Of a stretch of 64,000 nt of DNA, positions 10,856 through 22,556 are shown one piece after another. The position numbers were made by a program, and so were the translations under genes. Under the pieces are notes generated by a model. That model made no database searches. It was not told the DNA's origin and saw only the letters and a list, made by a program, of their open reading frames with translations. The stretch covers positions 16,195,746 through 16,259,745 of the forward strand of contig OY783193.1 in assembly GCA_963678675.1 (NCBI GenBank), written 5' to 3'. Each line of letters begins with the position of its first letter. Within the stretch, counting starts at the first letter, position 1. Origin of the DNA: Xiphydria camelus (Eukaryota; Arthropoda; Insecta; Hymenoptera; Xiphydriidae).

Positions 10856-11559
10856 ATTGATTTAATAATTGATCAAATTACAATTTTTGTCCATTTATTC
10901 ATAAATACATTTTCAAGTCCCTATACCTATATGTAGGAGATCGAAATTTTTCTAAGTCTCGTTCGTCATTAAAAATGACAGAAAAGTTCCGTCAAAAAGA
11001 CGTTGAATTTTGACGTCCAAGGTACGTCGTAAATATGACGTCTCTGTGACGTTAATATTACGACAATTGACGTCTGAAACCCTATACTGACCAAAAAATG
11101 ACGTCTGAGACATTATTCTAACGTCAGTGTGCTACCTGGGTAGTACCGAAAGGGTTAAAATAGGAATTCGCGTTGATAACTCCGACCTAGACGAGACAAA
11201 GATGTTCATTTATTCGTGTATCTCGTTTCGGTCGGAGCTGTTAACAGATTCCCATTTCAAATCACTTATTTCGTGTTTCCGCAAGCTTCTATCTCGTTTA
11301 GCTCGGGTCACCTGCTAGTCATCAACCAAAAGTTTAATCTGGTAAGCCTATTTTATTTACTTGGCCTTGAAGGAAAAATAGCGTGCAAAATTTCCTCGCC
11401 TTTTTATCTTCCCTTGAACCTCTTCCTCTTACATTTGAACACCCCCCAGTTCCTACAATAGCAACGGGGAGCTAAAAAGAGCCTTTCCCTAAACAAATTT
11501 AGGGAGTTTTGAAATTTGGTAGTTCAGCTCAGTTTCACATCCTGAATAACATACTAAAT

Positions 11560-11926
11560 ACATATTAACAAAATGGCGTTCAAATCCGGGTTTTTTTTAC
11601 ATTATCTTCTTTCCAGAACCTCCTAGGTAAAAGATAGTTATTATGAAAATTGTAGAGAATACAATTCTCTACAAGTCTTGTTTAAATCTTTTTTTTCTCA
11701 AATAAATAATTTTAGAGTTACGCTTAACCGCGCGCGCGTAAACTAGAGCGCTTTTCTTAAAATTGTATCCACGTACCCTTATCAATACGGTTTTTTTACA
11801 TTATCTTCTTTCCAGCGCCACCTAGGTAAACGGTTGTTATTATGAAAATTGTAAGGGATATAATTCTCTCCAAGTTTTGTTTAAAACTTTATTTTCTCAA
11901 ACAAATAATTTCAGAGTTTCGTTTAA
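11560..11926. repeat. Tandem repeats of about 205 bp, host of later insertions
   Basis: ACATTATCTTCTTTCCAG followed by CTAGGTAAA and GTTATTAT occurs at about 11597, 11799 and, across the inserted piggyBac-like element, at 15606. Each unit ends near CGCTTAAC or GTTTAAC, giving the TTAA site used by the insertion. The third unit continues at 15538-15690. Confidence 0.65.
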
Positions 11927-12502
11927 CCCTTTGCGGCGCGAATTTTTTTTTCATTCATATTATTGTTATTTTTAGCTTTATAAAGGTTTTCGGGGTCGCT
12001 GATTCCGATTCTGACGTCAGAATTGTAAAATTCAAAATGGCGGATCCAATATGGCGACTGTATTAGGCTAAATTTCATGTTTTTCTTTATATTGGCCTAA
12101 AACGTCTTCTAAGGGGGTTTTTGGGGTCGCTGATCACGATGCACAGTGGGCCAAAATGCCGAAAACCTGGCCAAAACTCAAAAAGTTAACGGACTGAATT
12201 GAACTGGGGTACTCGGGGATTTCTGGAGTCGCTGATTACGAATCCGAGGTCAGAATAGCAAAATTCCTAGATGTCGCTGCGATACGGCGCATGCGTGTTC
12301 CAAATTTTGACGTAAAGTTGAGTAATTGCTCTGAATTCGGGTATCCGGGGGTTTTTGTGGTCGCTGAATACGAATTCGAGTTCAGAATAGCACAACTGAG
12401 TTAATGAGAATGATCCTAAAAAATAAAGATCGGGTCAGAATCTATCAGAATTTATTTGTATGGAAAATTATTTATATATATTTAGTATACATGTATATAA
12501 CA

Positions 12503-13885
12503 TTACCTGTACATGAGTAAAATCTTCACAAAAAAAAAGGCTCCATCATCATCGGATAAATCCTCAAGTCCTTGGACACTTGAAGCAGATGAATCGGTGT
12601 CGGTCTCGTCTTCGAGGATGAAATCTTCACTTGATTCTACCAATGGCGGTAATAGTAAAGGAATCAAATCTCGTGACAATGATTTTAGTTGCTTTGCACG
12701 TAATTTACGGCAACTAGAAATAAATGGGTCTGAAGCCACTAAAAATCTCCGGAAAACATCTTCCATTGTTTTCTCTCGGTGATTTTTCCGGGCGAATCTT
12801 TCCCGGTACTTTTTGAAAAATTTATTACAGGCTTCCTGAGCTTCCTCTGACATTTGTCCGATCGGTAGTAATGAATTACCTATTATTTCTGCTCCATGTA
12901 TTAAAATCTTGTGTACTGTAGTGGGTATGCAGTACCAACCGTAGAACTCCACAAACATTTTTGCCGTTTCCAACGAGTACACTTTGAAACTGAATATGAA
13001 TATCATATCCAGACGATACTGTTTGGAGTATAATATAAAAAATCTATATATGATATCTTTATTTAGCCCAGTTATTTCTGCGGTTTGTTCGTAGTTCTCA
13101 AAAAAACGTAGAGCGGTGTTCCCGTAATTAGTACTGCCAAATCCAGGTTTTGGTTCGTCGACAATCAAGTCCATCTTCTTCCTGAGTCCTTCTTTAATTG
13201 TTCTTTTCCTTAAATTAACGTTGGCCACATCTTCGGGTTTCGTAGAGCTGACTTTCCACTTTTTTATACCCAGCTTATATGATATGTGCAAAAGGCATTC
13301 GAAAAACCTGATCCAGGCATGTAAGGAGGATATTCCGAAGTTCAGATTTTCTTTATTGACTGTTCTCTCTAACATTTTCTTAATGTCGTTAAATTCTGTG
13401 GATACCGCTCCACACAGAAAACAACGTTGCATAGATTTGGTTTCCGAAAGAGCATTGCACACTTTACCGTCAATCATCGATAAATTTAAAACATATTTTA
13501 CTGCAACATTTTTTCCATGGAGTACCGTCTCATAAGGCGTTAAATCATCAACCTGTTTTTGTACCGAGGCGGTTTCTTCCTTAACGATATCTGTACTTTC
13601 TTTTACCTGTATTATTTTTAAAGGTCTGCAAAAACGCGGTGAAGACGGTCTTGGATTTGTCCATACTACAATAACTTTTTTTGATGCCTGATCAGTGTGT
13701 ATGAGCTGCAATGGTACAAGGGCAAGAAAGAATACATTTGCATCAGAGACTTCTCCTTTTGCTAGGTGTTGTTTGTATGTGCTATACCCTGAGCTGCCAT
13801 CGCAACCCCACTTGCAAACGAGAACCAAGTCTTGCAATTGTTCTCTGGATAATTGATCAATAACCTCAATAGGTGAGATTAGCTC
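12503..13885 (-). CDS. Transib (RAG1-like) transposase, C-terminal exon
   Basis: This is a DDE transposase for cut-and-paste movement of the enclosing element. The open frame gives 444 codons from a TTG at 13837 and stays open for about 16 codons further, up to about 13885, where a stop and a plausible splice acceptor occur. Counting from that TTG: DGSSGYSTYKQ (D13) is the first acidic motif, MIDGKVCNALSETKS (D123) the second, followed by a zinc pair C139/C142, and LPIGQMSEEAQEACNK (E331-E335) the third. HKILIHG precedes it. The C-terminus is acidic. The N-terminal part must lie in upstream exons, but I could not join them confidently; the MITE at 13976-14371 sits in that interval. No internal stop is present, so the core may be functional. 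Confidence 0.82.
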   Translation of the reverse strand, partial: ELISPIEVIDQLSREQLQDLVLVCKWGCDGSSGYSTYKQHLAKGEVSDANVFFLALVPLQLIHTDQASKKVIVVWTNPRPSSPRFCRPLKIIQVKESTDIVKEETASVQKQVDDLTPYETVLHGKNVAVKYVLNLSMIDGKVCNALSETKSMQRCFLCGAVSTEFNDIKKMLERTVNKENLNFGISSLHAWIRFFECLLHISYKLGIKKWKVSSTKPEDVANVNLRKRTIKEGLRKKMDLIVDEPKPGFGSTNYGNTALRFFENYEQTAEITGLNKDIIYRFFILYSKQYRLDMIFIFSFKVYSLETAKMFVEFYGWYCIPTTVHKILIHGAEIIGNSLLPIGQMSEEAQEACNKFFKKYRERFARKNHREKTMEDVFRRFLVASDPFISSCRKLRAKQLKSLSRDLIPLLLPPLVESSEDFILEDETDTDSSASSVQGLEDLSDDDGAFFFVKILLMYR

Positions 13886-13975
13886 TCATTAGCGCGTTAC
13901 TTAAATCAAAATGATAATAAATAATAAGACACAGTAGGTACGAGTCTGCTAATCGTGCAACGAAACATATACATA

Positions 13976-14371
13976 CAGGGTGATTCGAAATGGGCGCACT
14001 TCCTCTCGTAGAGAGATTCTTCGCAAAAAACTGAACCGAAAGTTCCTGTACAAAATTTTTGTGCTCCGCACAAATTTGGTGAATTTTTTTACGACTCAGG
14101 TGGTGCTTTTCGAATATTAGGGTGCCTTCCGCCGCTCCGATGATTGATTTCAAAATTCTAGGCTGCAGAGGAGGCACGCTGGAATAACTACTGCGAGTTT
14201 CGCTGCCGTCTAAAATCTTGTCCCTTGAATCTGACTTTGGATTGGATATTTTCGAACTGGATTATCTTGTAAACTAGGCGGAGCACAACAATTTTGTACA
14301 GGAACTTTCGGTTCAGTTGTTTGCGAAGAATCTCTCTACGAGAGGAAGTGCGCCCATTTCGAATCACCCTG
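13976..14371. mobile_element. TA-flanked mariner-type MITE inside Transib
   Basis: Starts CAGGGTGATTCGAAATGGGC and ends in the complement, with TA on both sides. The arms extend about 90 bp with one indel. CAGGGTG termini and a TA target are common among Tc1/mariner elements. It lies upstream of the transposase exon, possibly in an intron. Confidence 0.75.
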
Positions 14372-15708
14372 TATATAGTGAATGGTTAAGTACTAATATA
14401 AATTTGCAGTCAAAATTAATATTAATCGCGTGAAATTTTAAAATTATTTTCATAACTGCAGTCGCATTGTTTGGGATCTGCCAATTTGAACATCTAGCCT
14501 CTGGCTCGAAAATACGTGTGCCACTGCACATAGGTCTACATAGTGGAAATTCCTTTTTCCCGCAGTTAAATTCGAAAAAAATTCATAAAATGTCAGAATG
14601 CAACTAAATGCAGCTGGTTTTTTTTTATTGGTAGAAAACACTTTACTTTTCCAATATTCAGTAAGTTTTGCGGCGGGGTCCGGTGGGGCTTTTTATTTAT
14701 CCATTGAAGAAGCCTAATTTTTTCCAATTTTCATCTTTCACAATTGAATGTACTAATGGCTTTCCAGAATTTTCCTTTCCATAAAATAGAATCTAAACTA
14801 ATTGTATTATTTTCTACTTACTTTCATGAGTAGGTTCCACTTTGTTTCACTCAAATCGGCCGTATTTTGCTCCTTCGCCGTGTATTACAATGCAAGAGTT
14901 CGTTTTCGTGCCAGATGCCTGAGACTCGCGACTTAGAGAAAGGCTCACTTCCGATTGGTATTCCCGAGGATATATGAACAATGGGGACCTAATTCCTATG
15001 AATATATACACTTCAAGGGATTCTCTAGCCAACGTGATGAAGGAAAATCCCTAACGAGAAACTTTTTTTTTCGAGTTTTGGCCAGGTTTTCGGCGTTTTG
15101 GCCCACTGTGCGATGATAACGTTAGAACTTCAAAATTAAAAATTATTTATTCAACCAACCAACATAACAAAAAACTCTTTTTGCATATTTTGGAAATTTT
15201 TTTTGCAAAAACTGACCTACGAAAAATTCTGCAAAAACTATAATGTTTAGAGTTCAATGTTTGAGATATTTACAAACAACATTTTAGATCTCTAGGACTT
15301 GTAGTTTAGACACAGCCGAATTTATTGTTAAAAAAACGAGATCTTCAAGTTTTAATTGTTTATAACTAATACGTAATTAACCAATTCACGTACTTTTTTG
15401 TGCTAGTTGTACTCTTTACATCCCCAAGAGTTTATAAAAAAAAAGCATTCGTATTTAAATGTCAACGCGAACTAGAAATCCAATAAAAACTGAGGAGAAG
15501 TAGGTGGGACGTATACGTCCCACTACGTCGCAAAGGGTTAAGTAAACTCGAGCACTTTTTTTAAATTGCATTCACGTAGGTACCCTTTTCAATCCGATTT
15601 TTTTGCATTATCTTCTTTCCAGCGCCTCCTAGGTAAAAGGTAGTTATTATAAAAATTGTAGAGAATTGTATCCGTCAGTCTTTCATGTAAAGATATTGCC
15701 TTCCTTAA

Positions 15709-18463
15709 GAGAGGGGTTACCTACAGTCACGAGCTTGCTCCAGACCTCATTTTTCACATTTTTTTTCTCTGAAAGTATGAGATAGATTGAAACAACTATT
15801 TGTACATTCAAATACTTTATTCTTAAACTTTTTTCGTCAATTTTTATGAACATAAATAATAAAAAATGGCGGAGTTATAGCCTGTCGCCGGGAGCACGTT
15901 CTCGCGGTAGGGATGCGCGGTGGACACGATTTCTCGATAACCGTTTATCTGAAACAAACAAACAAAATTGCGCTTTATTCTACATTGAATGGACTAGTGA
16001 TTGAACGTAGGAAATTAATTTATGGTGATTCGACACAAAATGGCGACCGTGTGAAGAAAAGAGCTGTTATTTGGCCTAAAATTTAGCCCTTTTAACCTGC
16101 GAAAAAAAATAGTAATTTTGATCAGAAATTAAAATCCTACGTTCAATCACGAGACAATATTATCGTCAACAATTCCCCAAAATTTAATTAAAATCCGTTG
16201 AGAAGTTTGTCTGTAATCCTGTCCACCGATTTGAAAAATGTCGTTTCGAGTAAAACGCGTTTAAAGTTTCGGAATGACATAAAATGTACATAACATTCAT
16301 AAAAATAGACTTACACCGAGTCATCTATTCCAGGACCATAAAGTAATCCCTCTGCATCCATAGCAGCTTCTAGCGTGGTTATTCGCTTCTGTCTTCGATG
16401 CATTCTTTCCTCCCGCGTAGCGGCGTGCGCGCGCTGTTCGGCCAAGGAGATCCTGTCTTCGTCCTTCTCTACAGCAAAACCGTGCAAATTTTGGCCACAA
16501 TGTATACCTATTTCCTCAAATATCATCAGTATACTGAAGAAACCTTCATTAAATAAACAAGCTGCTATGTAAGAAGAAAATTGTACGATAGTACAGTTGG
16601 CTGGAAGGATTTTAGAGCAGATTTTCCAAATGAGCTGATTGTAACTCTCATTATTATTTTGAGTGAAACCACCCACACAGCGTTCAAGTACTTCTTTCTT
16701 ACTTAAGTCTGTGTAAATTGGTTTAATAGCTTTGGACACTTCATCGGGAAGTCGTTGATAATCGTGCTCGAATGAATCCAATTCACCATTAGCGGCCGCG
16801 CACTGCCAAGAACACCAAGAGTCGCGTCCCACTGGACATTTGTTGTGTTTGTAGTTATAATGGTCAAACGTGGCCCAAATTGTATTTGTCATTTTTTCAG
16901 CCGACTTGCAGTTTCGTCTAATTGCCAATCCATAATAAACAGCCAATTTATCGATAAGTTTGCCAGTCAATTTACCGCGTCCGCCGAGTCCACGAGTATT
17001 TTTTTTACACGCACGTAATCGGGTGCCCATTCTCTTTTGAACGTGCCCAATACATTCCTTTTTTGCAATGACTATTTCAGGACCGTAAGGATAAGCATCG
17101 CGAACATTTGAGTAGGTTTTGGAGTCCCCATCACCGATGTAGTTCACGTATTTAACATCGTACTTTTCTTCAGAACGTTGGAACATTTCAGTTATAGCTG
17201 CGACTTCCATTTTACCCGCTGAACTTTCATGATTGATTGAACATTCGTCTTTATGAGTTTCCATATACTCTTCGTAACCTGCTGTATCTGTGTTGTCCTT
17301 CCAAACTTCGCACATTTTGCAGTATGAACTTTTCACGAGAACATCGAGCACTTTTCCACTATAATAGCCAATTATTGATGCAACACCATAAAGAGACGTA
17401 AAGCCGCGCTTTTTCCACGTACCATCACCTGAGACAGTTAGTTCATTTTCATTTTCGGACTTCGTTGCTTCAGCGGTTTCTTTTCTTTCTTCTTTCGCTG
17501 CCCTCTGAAATAATTTTTCCGCCACTGCCTTTACCGATGTTAACATGCGCTTCATGAGAAGGTTATAAGTTGGATAATTAAAACATTTTAGCATATCCAT
17601 GAAACCACAAAACTTTACACATCCTTCATAGCCAAGTCCCAGTAGTCTCATTTTGAATATAAAACGTCTATTGATTTCATAACTGTGTCCAATAAAAGAG
17701 CAAGACGGAATGGATACAATCGGACAGAATGGATACAATCACAAATCACTGTAATTTTAAACCCAAGTCCACGTGTACTAGCAGTTTGAAATTTAACATT
17801 TCCGTTACACTGTCGATATTTTACTAATTCACATATTGCTGCAAAAACAGTTATAAAATTGATGATTCGATATTGGATCGAATCATCTTGCGCCACAATC
17901 ATTTCCTTTTGATTCTTCAGTTTTTTCGCCGACGCACTGAATACACTTTCCTCGGTTTCTGCTGTTTGCGGATTAAAACTTTGTTTTCTTTTTCGTGGCC
18001 GATCTTTACGTTGTTGTCCTTTATCGCGTGCCTGTCGACTTATTTTATGTGGATTCATCGTTTATATACTCAATTTTATACAGGAAAGCAAAGTTTGACA
18101 CGTAGCGTCCGTAACAGTTCACGACTCGTAAACCACTGATACAACGGCATTTCTATTCCTAATTGTACGAAAATATTTCTTAAAATGATTGAATGATAGA
18201 TAATATATAATACGTACTTCACCTTTTAAATAGGTCGGCAGGCTAACGGGAATAATAGACTAATTAGGGACAGAGTATCTGGCAGGCCGATTGCGACCGC
18301 CGCACGACGGAGTGCATCGTTCCCTTTGATGGTCGAAAAAAATAGGTTCCTAATCTCGTATCGACTTAAAAGTTTGGAATTGAATAGTCAAAGAACCATA
18401 CTTTCGCCTGGTGACATTTTTCAAAAATCGATTTTTTCGAGTTTTATAACTGTAGGTAACCCC
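15709..18463. mobile_element. TTAA-flanked DNA transposon (Kolobok-like?)
   Basis: The right end is ACTGTAGGTAACCCC followed directly by TTAA (18464-18467). The left end is GGGGTTACCTACAGT at 15713, four bases (GAGA) after TTAA (15705-15708). A TTAA target with GGGGTTACC ends suits Kolobok better than Mutator, although the encoded transposase is of the type databases label 'Mutator-like transposase' (PF20700). The 4-base asymmetry is unexplained. Confidence 0.65.
16311..18058 (-). pseudogene. PF20700-type transposase, one frameshift
   Basis: Two overlapping frames make one protein. The first (start 18058) is a basic N-terminus followed by ELVKYRQCNGNV...GLGFK; the second resumes at SCSFIGHSYEINRRFIF and runs about 455 codons to the stop at 16311. 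The break lies near 17720-17745, where GGATACAATC is tandemly duplicated with an 18-bp period, which explains the frameshift. Conserved blocks include GDGTWKKRGF, YSGKVLDVLVKSSYCK..C, NYIGDGDSKTY, ECIGHVQKRMG and GGFTQNNNESYNQ. These match the insect 'Mutator-like transposase' family. The C-terminus is rich in R, E and A. It is otherwise open, so inactivation looks recent. Confidence 0.82.
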
Positions 18464-20542
18464 TTAAATGATTGCTCCTTCTTTTTATCAAAGGAGTTAC
18501 CAAACTTGTAACTAAATACGTTTCATCGTCCATTCTTAAATAATTGAATCAATTTCCTGGTTCAAATCTTAATTCCGTTAATAAATTAATATGTGAAAAT
18601 ATTTTTCTTTTTAGCAACCATTCTTTAGTCCAAACCGAACATCTTTTTCTTTTCTTTTTTTCACTTTTAATCGCAACCGCGGCCGCCACTTCCAAAAGTT
18701 GTGCCCTGTTCATCGTGAACAGTCTACAAAGCTGTTACTTTGGCATGAGGTCTGTGGGCTCATCGGGCGTGAAAACCAATCGTGAGGGCTTGTCATGATC
18801 ACTGATGACCGATGAAAAATCACGAGGTCTATGGCCGGCTTAAACCAGCCAAATACGCATTTTGTAAGAGTATTTTAATCTTCCATTCCATTAAAGGTGC
18901 GAATAATACATCGACGCTGTTCTCCGACGACTTCAAAATGCTTCAAACGCTTGCATAAACAATCAGGTCCAAGTTCATGAGTGGTAGCTCTGAGTTCTTT
19001 CATCGTGTCCTTTATCCTTCTCGTTTACGCCCGTTTCTTGACAGACTGTTCATGTGAACGTATTCAGTTTTCATTGTCACCTGAAGTACACAAATCACTG
19101 TCATTCAGATTAATTTTCTCTTTTTGAAACTCGAAACTAAACGTGAAAAGACTACAATGCACGCCTCGGCACTAACCCGAATGATAACGGGAACGACGAA
19201 GATAACGAGTGTCAGTGCGACTTGTGGCATGAACAGTTCGTCCCTCTTGGAGCGTGGACAAAAACTGTTCGTCCACAGTACGGGGTTTTCATTTTCTCTT
19301 CTTAACTCATGACAAGAACTGTTTATCCCCCCATACGATTGGACCTTTTGAAAGCTTCTGTAAAATCCCACTATATGGCATAAGTTCTTCATTTTCAGGA
19401 AATAAGTGATATAAACTGTTTTTCCCCCTAACCCTTCATTTACGAGAATTTACAAATTCATAAGGAACGGGTGGTGTACAGATGACGGGGCTGATCCATA
19501 GTTACATAATGGGAAAACTTGATTCTGAAGAGTACCTTTCCTACAGCCCCTTGACCACATTTACTGAGAAAGGTACCTGTAATCTTTCACTTTGTTAAAA
19601 TCAATAAATTCCTTGTAGAAGGCTAAAATTCTTTACAACATGATAAACAGATGTAAATAGTTATAGAGAATTACAATTCCTACAATTATTTGCTACGAAC
19701 TATTTCTCTCACTTCGTTAAAATCAATCAATTCCTCGTAGAAGGTTATTATTTTGTGGAAAGGGATAAATATTGTAATGCTGCTCATTTTCTGCTTCCTC
19801 GATGTATTTTGTTTTTAACAAAGGAACATTAGCTTAAGTCGGAACTCCGTGGAACCAAGTTAGACATTTGTCTTCGATTTTTGTTTGCTTTCACTTTTCT
19901 TTTCTTTTTTTCTATACAATATCGCCACTGGTTGTGAGGGCTATGTTTCGGAGAAATCTTTCTGATTCTATGAGCGACGCATGACCTATTGGAGTGCTAT
20001 TTTTATATGACTGCGTGGACGACAGGATTGCGGGAGACCAACGCACCTGGAAGAAAGTCGGAGAGGATTCCTCATGAGATCTTAGAAATCGACGGGAGAC
20101 CACCGTACTAGACTCGACCGTTGCCTCGAAGCACCGATCGGCATTTGAAAAAGCGCGCACTGTCGTAGAAGAGGTGTCAATGCCGTCTTTGGCTAGGCCT
20201 CGTTGTTAGCTAATTTGGCTACTCTGCCAGGACTCCTATAGTGGAGAGCAAGGGCTCGCGCTCGCTGCGATCGCGATCCTCGCGGAATTCGTCCATATAC
20301 CGCTGAGGAAGCGGCTAGTTTTTCTTATCGCAACCGGTAGGTTGTCTCCAATTTTGTACGACCTCGGATTCTCTCTCTTTTCTCGTTTCCTTCGTTGTGT
20401 TAAGGGCCTGTGCATAATCTGTCGTCTTCTGGGATTTGGTCCTCGCGTTTGTTTTAGAAAAGACTCCATGACTTCTTATTGGAAAAGTGATTTGTTGGGT
20501 TTGACCTCTTATTGTACTGTTAACGAATTTTATACATATTAA
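18464..20542. other. No recognisable gene; dispersed 125-bp repeats
   Basis: I see only short frames without known motifs. Blocks of about 125 bp containing AAAATCAAT.AATTCCT.GTAGAAGG occur at about 19590 and 19725, and related copies at about 21640-21760. A self-complementary stretch at about 19240-19330 repeats CTGTTC and GGGGTTTTCATT words. Otherwise nothing. Confidence 0.5.
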
Positions 20543-20631
20543 GGGCCGGTTGTGACACAAAATATACCAAAACGACGCTCGATCCACAGTTCAAGCCAAA
20601 CTACAGTTCACCGCGTTTATACAACCGGCTC
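20543..20631. mobile_element. 89-bp PIF/Harbinger MITE
   Basis: Starts GGGCCGGTTGT and ends ACAACCGGCTC, flanked by TAA on both sides (20540-20542 and 20632-20634). The GGGCCGGTT terminus is shared with the intact Harbinger at 53615-57559 and the large foldback at 44563-48654. Confidence 0.7.
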
Positions 20632-20634
20632 TAA

Positions 20635-22206
20635 CTGTCGATTTTATCCGTGAGAACAAATGGTTCAAACATGACCTTCCATTCGCTTGGTTCCCGGTAG
20701 CGTCTCTGTTGTGTATTCCATTTTCATAGGACGAATTCCACTGACGTTTCGAGTGACATTTTATTCAGACCATTTCATAAGCAAGTTCTTCGGGAGATTT
20801 TTGTCTGTCTTATAGAGTGCAGGACCGTGCGTTTTAGTTATTTTTAGGCGATTCCCATTCCTACGGAGTTAGCAGTCGTGTTGTCGTATTTGAGATGCCT
20901 CGCCCTCACCTTCCTTAACATGGGTACCGACTTAGGACTAGAGGATCATAGGTTACGTTTTGTAGGTGCTAATATCGCTTCACCCAGGAGAATTATCCGC
21001 GTTCTCTCGTTAAGCTTCGCCCTCTTTAAGAGGGGCACGCGGGTTCGGACTAGGGACCAAGAGCATCATAAGTTTGCCCTTTGGAGGACATTTTGCTCCG
21101 CGGGTCTTGTCTCTTTTTTCTTTGTTCGTCTTTTAATCTACGTATCTCTCCTCCCACAGAATCTCTTTTCTTGTTGGATCAAAACTTGACATCGAGCGTA
21201 AGCCAACTGTAATTTCTAAGTTACCTAATATGCGAATTTTGTTGATGTTAACTGAACCTCTAGACTTTTCTTTTCAGAATCCCGCCCCTCTAGACTTTTC
21301 TTTTCAGAATCCCGCCCCTCTATCCTAGCCAACTCAAAGTCGGAGCTGACGCCGGCCGTGCAAACCGTTGTATATTTTTGAGTTCTTTCCTTTGATTTCC
21401 TTCTCTCTAGGATGCATTAGCATCTGGCGCCCACACGATCTTTCTAGCTTTGGTTGCTTTTTGAAAACCAGGGAGTTTGAATTTTGATAGAGCATACAAC
21501 GAAGGTTAATGTGTGTGCGATCTTCCTCTTTCGCCTGGGAAATTTTGGTTTTCCAAAAATCACCGTTACAATAGATGTAAACAGTTGCAGAAAAAGTTAT
21601 AATTTCTACAACTATTTACTACAAACTACTTCTCCCAGTTCATTAAAACCGATCAGTCAATCATAAAAGGTTGTTATTTTTTGGAACAAGATAAAGAGAT
21701 GTAAGTAGTTGTAGGAAGGTCTAGTTTCTATAACCATTTATTATGAACTACTTTGGGGCCGTCCATAAAAGACGTCCGAGAATTTTCGGCCTTTTTTATT
21801 CCCTCTCCTCCACTTTGTCCGATTCTGTCACAATTTACTGACCCCCTCTCCCCTCTACCCGAGGACAACAATGGGCACAATTGTGCAACCCACTCCTTTA
21901 AATTTATTTTTTTAATTGTGAAAAATTCTGCATGTCACTATGTACTTTATTTTATTTTTATTTCTTTATTAAGAATAAGTGCGTAAACGTTGCTAAACGC
22001 ACGAACCAAGACCGGATCGTCTAAATATCCCTTTTTATCTAAAGTCGGTTACACATTTCCCAAACAACAGAAGCATATACTATAAATATTCTATGAATAT
22101 TAGGAAGCAGACATTGAATGTCTGTGAGATATCTGTTTATGTTCAGACGACAGGTATAAGATATTCTCCAGATATCTGAATGGTAATTTTTTTTATCTGA
22201 AACAGA
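20635..22206. other. No recognisable gene
   Basis: The longest open frame (20878-21189, 103 codons) has no motif I recognise. A 30-bp unit CTCTAGACTTTTCTTTTCAG... is tandemly duplicated at about 21258-21317. The 125-bp repeat seen at 19.6 kb recurs at about 21560-21760. Confidence 0.5.
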
Positions 22207-22556
22207 TATTGAAGACCTTGAGACCAGAAGGGGACATGCCACCAAACAAAGTTTTAGAGAAAACGCCATTTTTTACTTATTCTCAAATCGTGAAATCCAG
22301 TTTTTTAATTTTTATCGGAAATAAAGTCAACATTTGTTTGGAAATATGTAATTAAAAACAGGACAGAGGTGTTTATTTAAGGGTTTTCGAATTTTTGAAC
22401 ATTTTTCTGAAAAACTTGAGGCTTATCCCCTTTTACATAAAAAATATTATATTCTAAATAAATGGTCATAAAATGCAGTTCAGTTGTCATTATTTTCAAT
22501 ATCCGAAAAATCATCCAGATGTTCAACATCTTCCAGTGGTTCATTACACCGGTTTA

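Larger units (their letters stand above)
9462..11140. mobile_element. Element with CCCAGGTAGCACAC termini
   Basis: It starts CCCAGGTAGCACACTAACRT and ends in GTGTGCTACCTGGG. Both ends carry dozens of GACGT/ACGTC words, a repeated subterminal motif of the kind transposases bind. The first about 200 bp recur in direct orientation at about 9890-10085, so one copy is partly nested or duplicated. No open frame looks like a transposase. I cannot assign a superfamily; flanking bases (AT and TA) give no clear TSD. Confidence 0.6.
12142..15110. mobile_element. Transib transposon with RAG-heptamer ends
   Basis: The termini are 38-bp inverted repeats beginning CACAGTGGGCCAAAATGCC (left) and ending ...TTTTGGCCCACTGTG (right). 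CGATG is duplicated outside both ends (12137-12141 and 15111-15115). A 5-bp GC-containing duplication and a CACWRTG terminus define Transib, the family from which RAG1 derives. It encodes a Transib/RAG1-like transposase on the minus strand and carries a TA-flanked MITE at 13976-14371. It interrupts a repeat unit of the surrounding piggyBac-like element. Confidence 0.9.
11927..15537. mobile_element. piggyBac-like non-autonomous element, split by Transib
   Basis: The ends are CCCTTTGCGGCG and CGTCGCAAAGGG, exactly inside TTAA duplications (11923-11926 and 15538-15541). CCC...GGG termini with TTAA are the piggyBac signature. The right subterminal palindrome GGGACGTATACGTCCC (about 15507-15522) is also typical. 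After removing the Transib, only about 640 bp remain and no transposase, so it is a MITE-like derivative. Confidence 0.75.

Noticed and set aside
12513..12782. 89-codon plus-strand frame rich in serine
   Set aside because: It is antisense to the acidic, serine-rich C-terminus of the Transib transposase.
12137..15115. Treating the Transib ends as a real V(D)J recombination signal or RAG locus
   Set aside because: RAG2 is absent, the ends are transposon TIRs with a TSD, and the encoded protein is of Transib type. The similarity reflects shared ancestry.
20878..21189. 103-codon frame on the plus strand
   Set aside because: No recognisable domain, no neighbouring exons and no repeat relative. 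Too short to call a gene from one sequence.
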